From UBA1756 sp045627805 (lineage in GTDB: Bacteria > Bacteroidota > Bacteroidia > Bacteroidales > WCHB1-69): a stretch of DNA of 64,000 bases. This document shows positions 40,281 through 50,400 of this stretch, piece by piece. The stretch is from assembly GCA_045627805.1 (NCBI GenBank), contig JAZQOJ010000201.1, positions 1 through 64,000 on the forward strand. The letters are read 5' to 3'. Each line of letters starts with the position of its first letter. Positions within the stretch are counted from its first letter, which is position 1. A program made the position numbers and the translations under genes. The notes beneath the pieces were generated by a model. That model ran no database searches. It saw nothing but the letters and a program-made list of their open reading frames with translations, and was not told the origin of the DNA.

Positions 40281-41078
40281 TCATAAATCTTTTCCCGCAA
40301 AAATAGGGGAGAGTTTGATTTTTTCGTTGGCGATTGCGAATATTGCGGAACCGCTGCCTGATAGTGATGCGAAGTCAGCCCCCATTTCGTAGAATTTTTC
40401 CTTGATTTTAGCCAATTGTGGATATTTTGGGGAAAGTGCCGTTTCAAAATCGTTCACTAAATTATTATGCCAAAAAATGGCGTCTTTCTGAATGATCTCG
40501 CGCAAGTCTTTTCGTCCCGCTTGCGGTCTGATTTGGGCGTACGCCTCTGCGGTGGAGATGGAAAAGTCGGGTTTGAACACGCTGATTTGCTTTTCCGCTA
40601 AGCTGAGAGGAAAATTTTCCATTATTTCGCCGCGACCCGTGGCGTAAGTGGTCGTGCAGTCAATGAAGAAGGGCACGTCGCTACCGAGTTGTTCCGCTCG
40701 TTTTTTCAGTTCTTCGTTGGAAAGACCTAATGCGAACAGTTCGTTGGTGAGTTTCAGTATGCCAGCGGCATCTGATGAACCGCCACCCAGCCCTGCTCCC
40801 GAAGGAATTCGTTTGCTGAGATGAATCTTAACGCATTGTAAATCAAATTCTTTTTGTAAAATCCTAAATGCTTTTACACACAAGTTTTTTTCCGGATTCA
40901 CTTCAAAATCGGCACCTTCCATCGAAAAGCACATTTGGTCGCCATTCTTCTCCATTTCAATGCTATCTTTCACATTGTCAACAGGATAAAAAATGGTTTC
41001 CAGATCGTGATAGCCGTCATCGCGTTTTCTCGTGACGTAGAGTCCGAGGTTGATTTTGAAAGGAACGTCAATTTTCAA
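40281..41078 (-). CDS. ispE: 4-diphosphocytidyl-2-C-methyl-D-erythritol kinase
   Basis: The product is 265 residues of the GHMP kinase family. The ATP-binding motif is PSGAGLGGGSSDAAG (about 88-102). VPFKINLGLYVTRKRDDGYHDLETIFYPV at the N-terminus is the IspE signature (cited in parts), and SLSGSGSAIFAI is motif 3. It phosphorylates CDP-methylerythritol in the non-mevalonate isoprenoid pathway. With dxs at 62084 this shows the MEP route. The start overlaps the adenosine-kinase-like gene stop by four bases. Confidence 0.96.
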   Translation of the reverse strand: MKIDVPFKINLGLYVTRKRDDGYHDLETIFYPVDNVKDSIEMEKNGDQMCFSMEGADFEVNPEKNLCVKAFRILQKEFDLQCVKIHLSKRIPSGAGLGGGSSDAAGILKLTNELFALGLSNEELKKRAEQLGSDVPFFIDCTTTYATGRGEIMENFPLSLAEKQISVFKPDFSISTAEAYAQIRPQAGRKDLREIIQKDAIFWHNNLVNDFETALSPKYPQLAKIKEKFYEMGADFASLSGSGSAIFAIANEKIKLSPIFAGKDL

Positions 41079-42052
41079 AACAGGTCTTTTTCGTTAAGAA
41101 TGGTTTCCCATTGATTGTCAGTAAGTTTCGCTCCAACGGTAGCCACCATTTCGTCGCCCAGCCGCGCCGCCAGTTTCACCGTTTTCTGTGGGGAGAGTCC
41201 GTTGAGGTAGCCGAAGAGGAATCCCGCCGCGTATGCGTCGCCTGCTCCGTTGGTGTCAATCGGCTTGCGCCCGTTGGTGCCGATGTGTACTTTTTCGCCG
41301 TGAATGTTCGCTAAAGAACCTTGGCCGCCCATCTTGACCACTGCTACCGGGCAATATTTTGACAGGATGTCCAGCGCTTCCTCGCCATCTTTTCCAGTAA
41401 AAGCTTTCGCTTCTTCTTCATTGGCAAAAATGATGTCAACGTAGTCTTGCAGCAGTTTTTCAATGAATTCGCGGTTGTCGTTGACCAAGTTGTAAGAGGC
41501 CATATCCATTGAAATCAGCATATTGTTGGCTTTCGCCATTTGGCAGATCTTCAAGGTTAAGTCTTTGTTGAAAATCAGATAACCTTCCACCTGAACGCAG
41601 TCGTATTGTTTAAGTATCTCGTTATCAATTTCTTGTGTATTCATTTCGGAAGCGGCGCCGAGGTAGGTGGCGAAAGTTCGCTCGGCATCGGAGGTCATCA
41701 GCGTGGTGGCGATGCCAGTGTCTAAGTCCTTGGTGTGGATGAGATGGGCGTGAATGCCGCTTTTTTGGATGTCTTTTTCAAAAAACTCTCCCATCGCGTC
41801 CGTGCCCACCTTTCCGATATAGCCGGCATAACCGCCCAGCCGAGCGATTCCGTGAATGGTGTTGGAAGTTGAGCCCCCTGAAGCCAGCGTTTGTCGCATA
41901 TTGCCGATGGCTTTGTGCAAATTCCTTTTCTTCTCAATGTCAATCATTTCCATTCCGCCTTTGGGCAAAGAATAGGTGTGAAGAAGTTTCTCGTCGGGGA
42001 TGTTGACAATCACGTCAACCAGCGCATTCCCGATGCCGATGATTTTTTTCAT
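41075..42052 (-). CDS. PfkB-family sugar/adenosine kinase
   Basis: The product is 325 residues of the ribokinase fold. GNALVDVIVN opens the protein, LASGGSTSNTIHGIARLGGYAGYIGKVG is the first PfkB signature region, and DTNGAGDAYAAGFLFGYL is the second, with the catalytic Asp and anion hole. Length and pattern (DLDTGIATTLMTSDAERTFATYLGAA) match the adenosine-kinase-like group of Bacteroidota. Inosine/guanosine or ribose kinases are alternatives. Its minus-strand promoter is TAATTTTG (42075-42082). It overlaps ispE by four bases. Confidence 0.9.
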   Translation of the reverse strand: MKKIIGIGNALVDVIVNIPDEKLLHTYSLPKGGMEMIDIEKKRNLHKAIGNMRQTLASGGSTSNTIHGIARLGGYAGYIGKVGTDAMGEFFEKDIQKSGIHAHLIHTKDLDTGIATTLMTSDAERTFATYLGAASEMNTQEIDNEILKQYDCVQVEGYLIFNKDLTLKICQMAKANNMLISMDMASYNLVNDNREFIEKLLQDYVDIIFANEEEAKAFTGKDGEEALDILSKYCPVAVVKMGGQGSLANIHGEKVHIGTNGRKPIDTNGAGDAYAAGFLFGYLNGLSPQKTVKLAARLGDEMVATVGAKLTDNQWETILNEKDLF

Positions 42053-42074
42053 AAACTCTCGTTTTATTTCGCTG

Positions 42075-42082
42075 CAAAATTA
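42075..42082 (-). promoter_or_regulatory. TAnnTTTG promoter of the PfkB-family kinase gene
   Basis: TAATTTTG on the minus strand, 22 bases before ATG 42052. Confidence 0.7.
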
Positions 42083-42115
42083 CGCCATTTTTTTCACGTT
42101 CTCACAAAATTTCCC

Positions 42116-42123
42116 TATTTTTG
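42116..42123 (+). promoter_or_regulatory. TAnnTTTG promoter of folA
   Basis: TATTTTTG, 14 bases before ATG 42138. It makes the longer upstream frame untenable. Confidence 0.75.
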
Positions 42124-42137
42124 CACAAATTTTCAAA

Positions 42138-42632
42138 ATGGAGCATATCGCATTGATAGCAGCTGTGGGTCAGAGACTGGAATTGGGATACCAAAACCAG
42201 CTTCTTTGCCATTTGCCCCGCGATTTGCAGCATTTCAAAGAACTCACTTGGGGCCATCCCGTGGTGATGGGACGTAAAACCTGGGATTCTCTTCCGAAAA
42301 AACCGCTTCCCAATCGGCGCAACATCATATTGTCGAAGCATTGGGAAGCCACAATGCCATCCGTCGAAGTTTTCCGCTCCATTCCTGAAATCCTTTCGTC
42401 CGTTTCTCACGATCAAACGTTGTTTGTGATGGGCGGAGCGTCTGTTTATCAGCAATTTATACCATTCGCTGATACTATTTATCTCACTCGTATTCTCTCC
42501 GATTTCACTGCCGATGTCTTTTTCCCTCCGCTTTCTATGCAAGAATGGACGCTCGTGGAGGATGAATTTGTTTCCCGCGATGAGAAAAATCCTTTTGATT
42601 GTCGATTCCAAAAATATTCGCGTTTTCACTAA
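42138..42632 (+). CDS. folA: Dihydrofolate reductase
   Basis: From ATG 42138 the product is 164 residues, a typical chromosomal length. It reduces dihydrofolate to tetrahydrofolate with NADPH. Motifs are ALIAAVGQRLELGYQNQLLCHLPRDLQHFKELTW (residues 4-37, read by parts), with the active-site acidic residue in LPRDLQHF, VVMGRKTWDSLP (nucleotide phosphate loop), and LFVMGGASVYQQFI. It diverges from the PfkB-kinase gene and is followed by the unrelated DUF4468 gene. Confidence 0.95.
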   Translation: MEHIALIAAVGQRLELGYQNQLLCHLPRDLQHFKELTWGHPVVMGRKTWDSLPKKPLPNRRNIILSKHWEATMPSVEVFRSIPEILSSVSHDQTLFVMGGASVYQQFIPFADTIYLTRILSDFTADVFFPPLSMQEWTLVEDEFVSRDEKNPFDCRFQKYSRFH

Positions 42633-42697
42633 TTAAACTTTTGTCAACCTCCCATTTCAAAGCACCTGTTTCCGTTAACCATTAAAATTAATTTATT

Positions 42698-43252
42698 ATG
42701 AAAAGATTTTCTCTGTTCATTTTGCTGCTCTCTGTAGCGGTTTTAGGTTTTTCTCAGAAGAAAACCACCACACCTGTCGCTCCCGATATGCCGATTGATG
42801 ATGAAACTCAATTAATTACCTATCAGGAAGTTATTCAAGAAAAAGGCAGCGCCACCGAATTGTACGATCGTGCTATGAAATGGGCCAAAGCCTTTTACAA
42901 AAATACTGCTGAGGTCATCAAGTCAGCCGACCGCGAGAAGGGCACTATTGATTTTCGCTCCTCTGTGCGTATCTATTCTCATCAGAAAGATGGTTCAAAG
43001 TTGACCAAAAACGTGGTTTACTATAATTTCAAACTTCAATGCCGCGAAGGTCGCTATCGCTACACCATTACCGATTTCAATGAAAAGGCCGCGGCCGCCT
43101 GCCCCATCGAGAAATGGATGAATCCCGAAGACAAAAAGTGGGATCCGGAGTGTTTCCTTAATTTGCAAGAGGTGGACGAGCAAATTCAGGCGCTCATCTC
43201 TTCTCTGGTTGATGGTATGCAACCCGAAGTGGTAAAAGAAGATGAGTGGTAA
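42698..43252 (+). CDS. Secreted DUF4468-like protein
   Basis: The product is 184 residues: signal peptide MKRFSLFILLLSVAVLGFSQ, then a domain with the DUF4468/TBP-like pattern of alternating helix and strand (SATELYDRAMKWAKAFYKNTAEVIKSADREKG, TIDFRSSVRIY, VVYYNFKLQCREGRYRYTITDF). The function is unknown. The TAA overlaps the next ATG by one base (TAATG), so the two form an operon. It is likely periplasmic. Confidence 0.78.
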   Translation: MKRFSLFILLLSVAVLGFSQKKTTTPVAPDMPIDDETQLITYQEVIQEKGSATELYDRAMKWAKAFYKNTAEVIKSADREKGTIDFRSSVRIYSHQKDGSKLTKNVVYYNFKLQCREGRYRYTITDFNEKAAAACPIEKWMNPEDKKWDPECFLNLQEVDEQIQALISSLVDGMQPEVVKEDEW

Positions 43253-44022
43253 TGAATCGTATCGTTCTGCTATTTTTTTGCACAGTGATACTGTGTACTG
43301 CTTGCCATAAAGAGCCATCTGAAGAGGTGGGAACTTTGATCTTAAACTTTGCTGTTCAGGAAGATAACCATCCCGTGAACTATCACGAGTTGCTGTATAT
43401 GAATGAAGCGGGCAATCGTTATCAGGTTGACGAAGTCCGCTTTTTCATTTCCGAAGTTCGCCTGATTGACGATGAGGGGAACCGCATCTCTATTATGAAA
43501 GATGATGGCATTCATTATTTTGATTCTGACATTCTGCCGTCAGCTACTTGGAAAATTGACAACGAGTTGGCGGCGGGCGTTTATGATAGCATCGTTTTTG
43601 TTTTTGGCTTGCCTAAAGAAAAAAATGTGACGGGATGGTTTGTCAATGCGCCCGAAGCCAATATGGCTTGGCCCGACGTGCTGGGAGGCGGTTATCATTA
43701 TATGCAAATTAACGGGAAATGGCTTGCCACTAATGATTCTATCCGCCCGTTCAATTTACACACGGGTATAGGTCAAGTTTACGAAGGCAGCGAGGCCGTT
43801 CAATTCGTGGATAATAGTTTTGAGGTGAAATTGTCTCTTAATCAATTGAAAATCAGCGGAAACGCCAAATCATTCCGCACATTGGTGATGAATGTGGAGA
43901 ACTGGATGAGGTCACCGAATGTTTACGATTTCAACGAATGGGGCGGCGCCATTATGCAAAATCAAGCGGCTCAAGAAGTGCTGCGCGAAAACGCCCACGA
44001 CGTCTTCTCCATCTCTCATTAA
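43252..44022 (+). CDS. MbnP-like lipoprotein
   Basis: From ATG 43252 (TAATG overlap) the product is 256 residues: signal sequence MNRIVLLFFCTVILCTAC with lipobox Cys near residue 18. The mature part matches the MbnP family pattern: LILNFAVQEDNHPVNYHELLYMNEAGNRYQVDEVRFFISEVRLID, GVYDSIVFVFGLPKEKNVTG, then MAWPDVLGGGYHYMQINGKW. MbnP is named from methanobactin gene clusters and may bind copper, but in Bacteroidota its role is unknown. No MbnH-like haem partner is adjacent. It is probably displayed at the outer membrane or in the periplasm. Confidence 0.8.
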   Translation: MNRIVLLFFCTVILCTACHKEPSEEVGTLILNFAVQEDNHPVNYHELLYMNEAGNRYQVDEVRFFISEVRLIDDEGNRISIMKDDGIHYFDSDILPSATWKIDNELAAGVYDSIVFVFGLPKEKNVTGWFVNAPEANMAWPDVLGGGYHYMQINGKWLATNDSIRPFNLHTGIGQVYEGSEAVQFVDNSFEVKLSLNQLKISGNAKSFRTLVMNVENWMRSPNVYDFNEWGGAIMQNQAAQEVLRENAHDVFSISH

Positions 44023-44064
44023 TCCCATCACATCGTCAACTTTCAAAGGCCGTTTTTTCTTGCT

Positions 44065-44182
44065 ATAATGGCGATTTACGACTTTTCAAGTAAGATGGAA
44101 AATCCATTTGTTCTCGTTGTTAAGTAGCGTAGCTTCTTTTCTTCCTCTTTCAGAAGTCCTAAGTCTCAAGTCCTGAGTCTAT
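44065..44182. repeat. Interspersed intergenic repeat, copy C
   Basis: Related to 12915-13008 and, inverted, 31291-31415: CGACTTTTCAAGT, AATCCATTTGTTCTCGTTG, TTAAGTAGCGTAGCTTCTTT, TCTTCCTC, and AAGTCCTAAGTCTCAAGTCC. It abuts the mutS stop codon at 44179. Confidence 0.8.
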
Positions 44183-46791
44183 TTCTTCTTCTTTCGCGTG
44201 AGCATACTCTTGATATCGTTCAATTTCATCAGCGCTTCCACGGGAGTGAGCGAGTTGATGTCAAGGTCCACAATCTGATCCTTGATATCTAATAGCAGCG
44301 GGTCGTCTAATGCTATGAAACTCAGTTGGCAACCAGGTTCTGCTTTTTTCTCAATGTGTTTTTCAACCTTGTCGTTGCTGTGGCTTTTCTCCAATTGTTT
44401 CAGCACTTCGTCGGCTCGTTTCAGCACGCTTGCAGGCATTCCTGCCATTCGAGCAACGTGGATGCCAAAGCTGTGTTCGCTTCCGCCTTCTTCTAACTTC
44501 CTTAAAAACAATATCTTATTGTTGATTTCCTTAACGGTAACGTGGTAGTTTTTGATGCGCGGAAATTGTGATGCCATATCGTTCAATTCGTGGTAGTGTG
44601 TGGCAAACAGTACTTTTGCGCGGTGTTTGGTGTGCTCGTGAAGATATTCTGCGATTGACCAGCCAGTGGAAACGCCATCGTAAGTGCTTGTCCCCCTGCC
44701 GATTTCATCAAGCAAAACCAAACTCCTGTCGGAAATATTGTTCAAGATGCTTGCCGTTTCGTTCATTTCCACCATAAAAGTGGATTCGCCTGTTGAAATG
44801 TTGTCGGAGGCGCCCACGCGGGTGAAAATCTTGTCAATGATGCCGATGCGTGCGCTGGAGGCCGGAACGAAGCAGCCCATTTGCGCCATCAGTACGATGA
44901 GTGCGGTTTGCCGCAGCAGCGCTGACTTGCCCGACATATTCGGTCCGGTGATAATGATGATTTGTTGTTGTTCATTGTCAAGGTACACATCGTTGGCGAT
45001 GTACGACTCTCCCGGAGGCAATTGCGTCTCAATCACGGGATGACGCCCGCCCTTGATGTCAATCACGGTGCTGTCGTCAATGATGGGTTTGACATATTGG
45101 TGGGCAAGGGCTACACTGGCAAAGCACGACAAAACGTCAATGCGCGCAACTAATCTTGCATCCGACTGAATCACAGCGATATACTCCATTAGCGACAATA
45201 CCAGTTCGTTGAAAAGTCGCTCTTCGATGCTCAATATCTTGTCTTCCGCCCCCAGAATCTTACTTTCCAATTCTTTCAGTTCCTCGGTGATATAGCGTTC
45301 TCCATTGGTGAGGGTTTGCTTTCGAATCCATTCCGCGGGCACTTTGTTTTTGTGCGCGTTTGTTACTTCCAGATAATATCCGAAAACGTTGTTGAAACCA
45401 ATCTTGAGCGATGGTATTCCCGTGCGTTCCGACTCCCGCCGTTGGATGTCGGCCAGAATGTTCTTGCTGTTGGTGGAAAGGGCGTTCAATTCGTCGAGCT
45501 CCTCATCAACGCCAGCTTTGAACACGCGCCCCTTGTTGACTGCCACCGGAGCGTCTTCCCGAATTTCTCTCTCAATCCGTTGGCAGATGGAAAGACAGGG
45601 GTTCAGTTGTTCCGCCGTTTTTTGAAACACAGCCGTTGATTGTTGGGCACAAAGTTTCTGCAGTCGCTCTACTGCGTGCAGGGCGCGAGCGAGTTGCAGC
45701 AGTTCGCGTGGAGTCACTTTGCCCGTCGCGATTTTCGAGCCGATGCGCTCCAAATCACCGATGTTGCGGATACTGTCTTCAATATTATTCTTAAATTCTT
45801 CATTGTCAATGAGATATTGCACAACAGCCAACCGTTCTTCAATCAGCATTCGCTCTTTCAATGGCATCAGAATCCACTTTTTGAGCAAGCGGCCGCCCAT
45901 TGGAGTTAGGGTTTCGTCCAAAATTTGCAGCAGGGTCACAGCATTTTCGTTCGCGCTGCCAATTAGTTCCAAATTGCGGATGGTAAAACGGTCCAGCCAG
46001 ACGTAATGCTCTTCTTCAATTCGATTTAATTTATTGATGTGCTGTATTTTGTGATTTTGAGTTTCGCTGAGATAATGAAGTGCAGCGCCCGCTGCGATGA
46101 TGCCATTGGTCAGGTTGTCAATGCCGAAACCTTTGAGCGAATTGGTTTGGAAATGCTGGGTGAGCAGTCCTACGGTGTAGTCGGTAGTGAATACCCAGTC
46201 ATCGAACGGGGTGAGGAGGATTTTCTCTCCGAAATGTTCGCGGAAATCGTTCATTTTGTTGCGTTGTACCACCATTTCCGCAGGTTTGAAATTTTGTAAC
46301 AACTTGTCAATGTATTCGTTATCGCCTTCAGCCAAGTAAAATTCTCCGGTTGAGGCATCTACGAATGCGATGCCGCTCATCTTCTCGTCGTAATGAATCG
46401 CTCCCAAAAAGTTGTTCTCTTTCTGTTCCAAAATGCGGTCGCTGGTGGCGATGCCTGGCGTGACGAGCTCCGTGATGCCTCTTTTTACAAGCGTTTTCGT
46501 CAGTTTTGGATCTTCCAATTGATCGCAAATCGCTACTCGGTAACCTGCGCGCACTAACTTCGGAAGGTAGGTGTCGATGGCGTGGTGCGGAAATCCCGCC
46601 AAGTCCATATCGGCGGCGGCTCCGTTGGAGCGCTTCGTCAGCACGATCCCCAAAATCTGTGATGTCTTAATTGCGTCACTGCCAAAAGTTTCGTAGAAGT
46701 CTCCTACTCGGAACAATAAAATCGCATCCGGATATTGCGATTTGAATTGATTATATTGTTTCATCAACGGGGTTTCAGTTTGTTTCGCCAT
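44179..46791 (-). CDS. mutS: DNA mismatch repair protein MutS
   Basis: From ATG 46791 the product is 870 residues; an extension to 46827 runs into the promoter. It has the standard MutS layout. The mismatch-recognition domain has VGDFYETFG with the Phe-x-Glu wedge (about 31-39), then connector, lever and clamp. The ATPase has Walker A IITGPNMSGKSALLRQTALI, a signature region and Walker B VLLDEIGRGTSTYDGVS. It finds mismatches together with MutL. The terminal KKKK tail is basic, and the promoter is minus-strand TATCTTTG (46813-46820). MutL is not in the window. Confidence 0.97.
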   Translation of the reverse strand: MAKQTETPLMKQYNQFKSQYPDAILLFRVGDFYETFGSDAIKTSQILGIVLTKRSNGAAADMDLAGFPHHAIDTYLPKLVRAGYRVAICDQLEDPKLTKTLVKRGITELVTPGIATSDRILEQKENNFLGAIHYDEKMSGIAFVDASTGEFYLAEGDNEYIDKLLQNFKPAEMVVQRNKMNDFREHFGEKILLTPFDDWVFTTDYTVGLLTQHFQTNSLKGFGIDNLTNGIIAAGAALHYLSETQNHKIQHINKLNRIEEEHYVWLDRFTIRNLELIGSANENAVTLLQILDETLTPMGGRLLKKWILMPLKERMLIEERLAVVQYLIDNEEFKNNIEDSIRNIGDLERIGSKIATGKVTPRELLQLARALHAVERLQKLCAQQSTAVFQKTAEQLNPCLSICQRIEREIREDAPVAVNKGRVFKAGVDEELDELNALSTNSKNILADIQRRESERTGIPSLKIGFNNVFGYYLEVTNAHKNKVPAEWIRKQTLTNGERYITEELKELESKILGAEDKILSIEERLFNELVLSLMEYIAVIQSDARLVARIDVLSCFASVALAHQYVKPIIDDSTVIDIKGGRHPVIETQLPPGESYIANDVYLDNEQQQIIIITGPNMSGKSALLRQTALIVLMAQMGCFVPASSARIGIIDKIFTRVGASDNISTGESTFMVEMNETASILNNISDRSLVLLDEIGRGTSTYDGVSTGWSIAEYLHEHTKHRAKVLFATHYHELNDMASQFPRIKNYHVTVKEINNKILFLRKLEEGGSEHSFGIHVARMAGMPASVLKRADEVLKQLEKSHSNDKVEKHIEKKAEPGCQLSFIALDDPLLLDIKDQIVDLDINSLTPVEALMKLNDIKSMLTRKKKK

Positions 46792-46812
46792 CTTTATCGC
46801 ATTTTTAGGATG

Positions 46813-46820
46813 CAAAGATA
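46813..46820 (-). promoter_or_regulatory. TAnnTTTG promoter of mutS
   Basis: TATCTTTG on the minus strand, 21 bases before ATG 46791. Confidence 0.75.
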
Positions 46821-46865
46821 CGCACAATTTTTATTCCGAAAAATGCTCTTTTGAAAAATTAATCG

Positions 46866-46873
46866 TAACTTTG
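46866..46873 (+). promoter_or_regulatory. TAnnTTTG promoter of the small membrane protein gene
   Basis: TAACTTTG, 25 bases before ATG 46899. Confidence 0.65.
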
Positions 46874-46898
46874 CGCACTAAAAATCGTTTGGAAGATT

Positions 46899-47285
46899 AT
46901 GGTCACAGCAATTATCTTTTGTATTGTGTTTTTCCTCCTGCTACGACGCATCGCGCGGAAGGTAAAAATGGCGGCTCCGCCCATTGAAGTGCAGCACGAA
47001 AAAGTGTTAGAAAATGTTGAGCAAAAAGAAGATGAGTTGAGTGAGGAAATGCAGGATTTTTCGGAGTTTTCTCCCAAAAATGAGGAGTTTTTTACTTATG
47101 AAACGATTGAGCCAGAGTTATCAACACCATTTTCAACAGAGCCAGAGTTATCAAAATCGACTGTTGAAAAAAATGTTCAAATAGTTGAAAATGAAGAAGT
47201 AAAAAATATTGATATACAGTTCAATACTGATAATATTATCAATGGAATTATATTTTCAGAAATTTTGAAAAAACCTTATAATTAG
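46899..47285 (+). CDS. Small anchored acidic protein of unknown function
   Basis: The product is 128 residues. An N-terminal helix MVTAIIFCIVFFLLLRRIARKVK (likely a single membrane anchor) is followed by a long Glu/Val/Asn-rich low-complexity cytoplasmic part with a probable coiled coil (VLENVEQKEDELSEEMQDF). The AT-rich end contains repeated TTATCAA/TTTTCAAC-like words in the DNA. I recognise no family. Expression is independent of the convergently or divergently placed neighbours; it is followed by a 120-base gap before the TonB-dependent receptor gene. Confidence 0.6.
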   Translation: MVTAIIFCIVFFLLLRRIARKVKMAAPPIEVQHEKVLENVEQKEDELSEEMQDFSEFSPKNEEFFTYETIEPELSTPFSTEPELSKSTVEKNVQIVENEEVKNIDIQFNTDNIINGIIFSEILKKPYN

Positions 47286-47413
47286 GCAGTTGCGTGTCTT
47301 ACTGTGAAAATGAAAAAAAAATGCAAAATCGGGGTGCATTGACTCCGTTTTTTTTGTAAATTAGCACACTTAAAATTAGGCGAATAATAATGTTTAATAT
47401 AAATTAATTGATT

Positions 47414-50400
47414 ATGATTAAAAAGTTACTCTTGACGCTTGGAATGATCATTTTCTTCAGTGCTCTCGCGTTCGCTCAATCCGGTACCATTAAGGGTGTC
47501 GTGACTGACCAGACGGGTGGTGCAATGGAGTATGCTCATGTTTATTTGAAAAAGGAAGGTAACGTCGTTAACTACGCGATGACCAATGACAAAGGTGAAT
47601 ACCAGATGCACGGTGTCGCTGCCGGTACTTATGACATTGAGGCCGACGCATCGATGATACAGTCCTGCGGTAGAAAGCAAACAAAGTCGGGTGTCCGTAT
47701 CAACAATGGCCAAACCATTTTTGAAGACGTGAAGATCGACTGTAACTCCACCGCCCTTGAAGGTACCAAAATCGTGTGGAAGGCCCCTGTGTTTAACGCC
47801 GATAACACGACATCTACCAAGGTACTTGATGCCGACGCCGTCCGTAAGACTCCTGGCCGTTCCGTTACCGGAGCACTCGCCAGCACTGAAGGTGTAACCT
47901 CTATCGATGGTGCAATGACCTCTGTGCGTGGTGCCCGTTCCGACGGACAGAAAACCATCATCGATGGTATGGTCGTTCGCGGTTCAAGCGGTATCTCTAT
48001 GGCTTCCATTGAACAAGCTGAGTTGATTCAAGGTGGTATCCCCGCTGAATATGGCGATGGTACCTCCTTCACCGTTATTACCACCCGTGGTATCTCCAAA
48101 GAACTCCACGGCGGCGTTGAGTTGATGGGCTCTCTCGAGGGTTATAACAATTTCCTCGCTTCCGTCTCCCTGACTGGTCCACTATTGAAAGGTAAGAACC
48201 CCAAAACGGATCCCGCTCGTATCGGCTTCCTCCTTACTGGTGATATCTCTTACGATAAGGATGGCTACCCGGCTCAGGGCGGTACCTGGCGCGCCACCGA
48301 CGAGGCAATCAATTATTTGATTCACAACCCGCTCCGCTACAGCACCACCGAAATCAGTGCCAACTATGCGAACGGCGAATATATGAACGCTGAAAACTTC
48401 AAAAAACAGCGCGTGAGAGACAACGCTCAATCCTTCAACTACCTTATTCAGGGCAAACTCGACTTCCTCCTCGGCTCCAAAAAGAATATTGACCTTTCTA
48501 TCGGCGGTATGTACGAATTCACCCGCGCTAAGAACTGGGGCATCGCTTCCGCACTTTTCAATGCCGACAATAACTCACAAAGCCAAAACACTACCTGGCG
48601 TGTGAATGCAAAGTTCAATCACCGTATCACTCCTGACAGCAACTCCGTATTTGATAATATTATGTATAATATTAATATTAACTATACGCAAGTGAATGCC
48701 TGGACCCGCGACATCAATCACAAAGAAAACCTCTTTGATTACGGTCATATCGGTTACTACAAAACTACGAAAGCGAAATATTTTAGAAGAGATACTATCA
48801 CCATTGATGGTATTACTTACTATGATATGAACATCCTCACCAACGTATATGACTCCATCGTTGATTTTAGCGCTACTCCTTTTGGCAGCAATGATGAATC
48901 TTTGATTTCTAATCCCGACCTTATTTATTGGGTTACCAATTTCACCGATACTTACACTCCTGAAGTAATTTATGAAAACTTTGGAACGATTCCTTACAAT
49001 ATGTCTCTCTATCAGACTTTCGGCGCACTTCTCAATGGTGAAGGTCCTAACTCAATTTATGGTTTGTTCTCTTCTCCTGGTACTCCTTCCAACGGCTACT
49101 CTAAATCTCAGCTTTCTCAAATCGGTGCTACCGCAAGTTTGTCTCTCTCTGTAAAGAACCACGATATCAAGTTGGGTTACGTATTTGAAAAACAAACTCA
49201 ACGCGCTTTCAGCGTTTCTCCTTATTCTCTTTGGACACTTATGCGTGACAAAACGAACTCTCATATCAGTGAGTTGGATCTCGACAATCCTTACTTCGTT
49301 GGCCAAGATACCGTAATGTATGATTTCTACTTTAATGCGGAAGACCAAACCACTTTCGATAGAAATCTCCGTACCTCTCTCGGTCTTGATCCCAATGGAA
49401 CTGATTGGATTGATATTGATAATATGTCTCCCGATCAGTTTGAACTCGGTATGTTCTCACCGGAAGAATTGTTCAACGGTGGTTCTACCTACATCAGCTA
49501 TTATGGCTATGATTATACCGGTGCAAAGAAGTATAACAAGAAAACCGACATCAACGACTTCTTCACCGCTACCGACAAAAATGGTGACAAATTGTACAAT
49601 ATCGGTGCTTACGAACCTATCTATATGGCTATGTACATTCAAGATAAGTTCTCCATCAACACCCTTCTGTTCAACATCGGTCTCCGTGTTGACCGCTTCG
49701 ATGCTAACCAGTACGTGTTGAATGACCCCTACTTGTTCCGTGACGCTTATACCGTTGGCGAGGTACGCGGCAGCTATGATGCTCGCTTCATCCCCAGCAA
49801 TGCGGAAGATGATTGGGTAGTTTATGTAAACCAACTTGATCAAACTCTTGATCCGGATAACTCAAGCATCGTTGCGTTCCGTAAAGGCCATACCTGGTAT
49901 GATGCGAATGGTGCTATCGTTACCGACCCGACTACCGTTCTCGGTGCAACGGGTGGTCCTATCCTGAAAAACGAAGTTGACAGAACCGCAGCTTCAAAGG
50001 TTGAAGGCGCTGCTTTCTCAAAATACGAACCGCAATGGTCGATTATGCCTCGTCTCTCTTTCTCATTCAACGTGTCTAACAAATCTTTGTTCTATGCTCA
50101 CTACAACATTATCACTTCCCGTCCTACCAACCTCCGTCTTGACCCGATCAGCTATTTGTGGATTGACAAGTACGGCTCAAGCGCTGGTTCCGTCATTAAC
50201 AACCCGAATCTGAAACCGCAGAAGAGTATTGACTATGAAATCGGTTTCCGTCAGGCCATCGGTGAAAACTCCGCTATCAGTTTGGCTGCTTATTATTCTG
50301 AAAAGCGTGATCAAATTCAGTGCTACCGTTACACGGGTGCATATCCTACTACTTATTATTCTTATGACAATATCGACTTTGGTACCGTTCAGGGTTTCAC

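Noticed and set aside
42138..42632. Acquired trimethoprim-resistance dfr gene
   Set aside because: Housekeeping context, own TAnnTTTG promoter, no mobile element or integron features, and local base composition.
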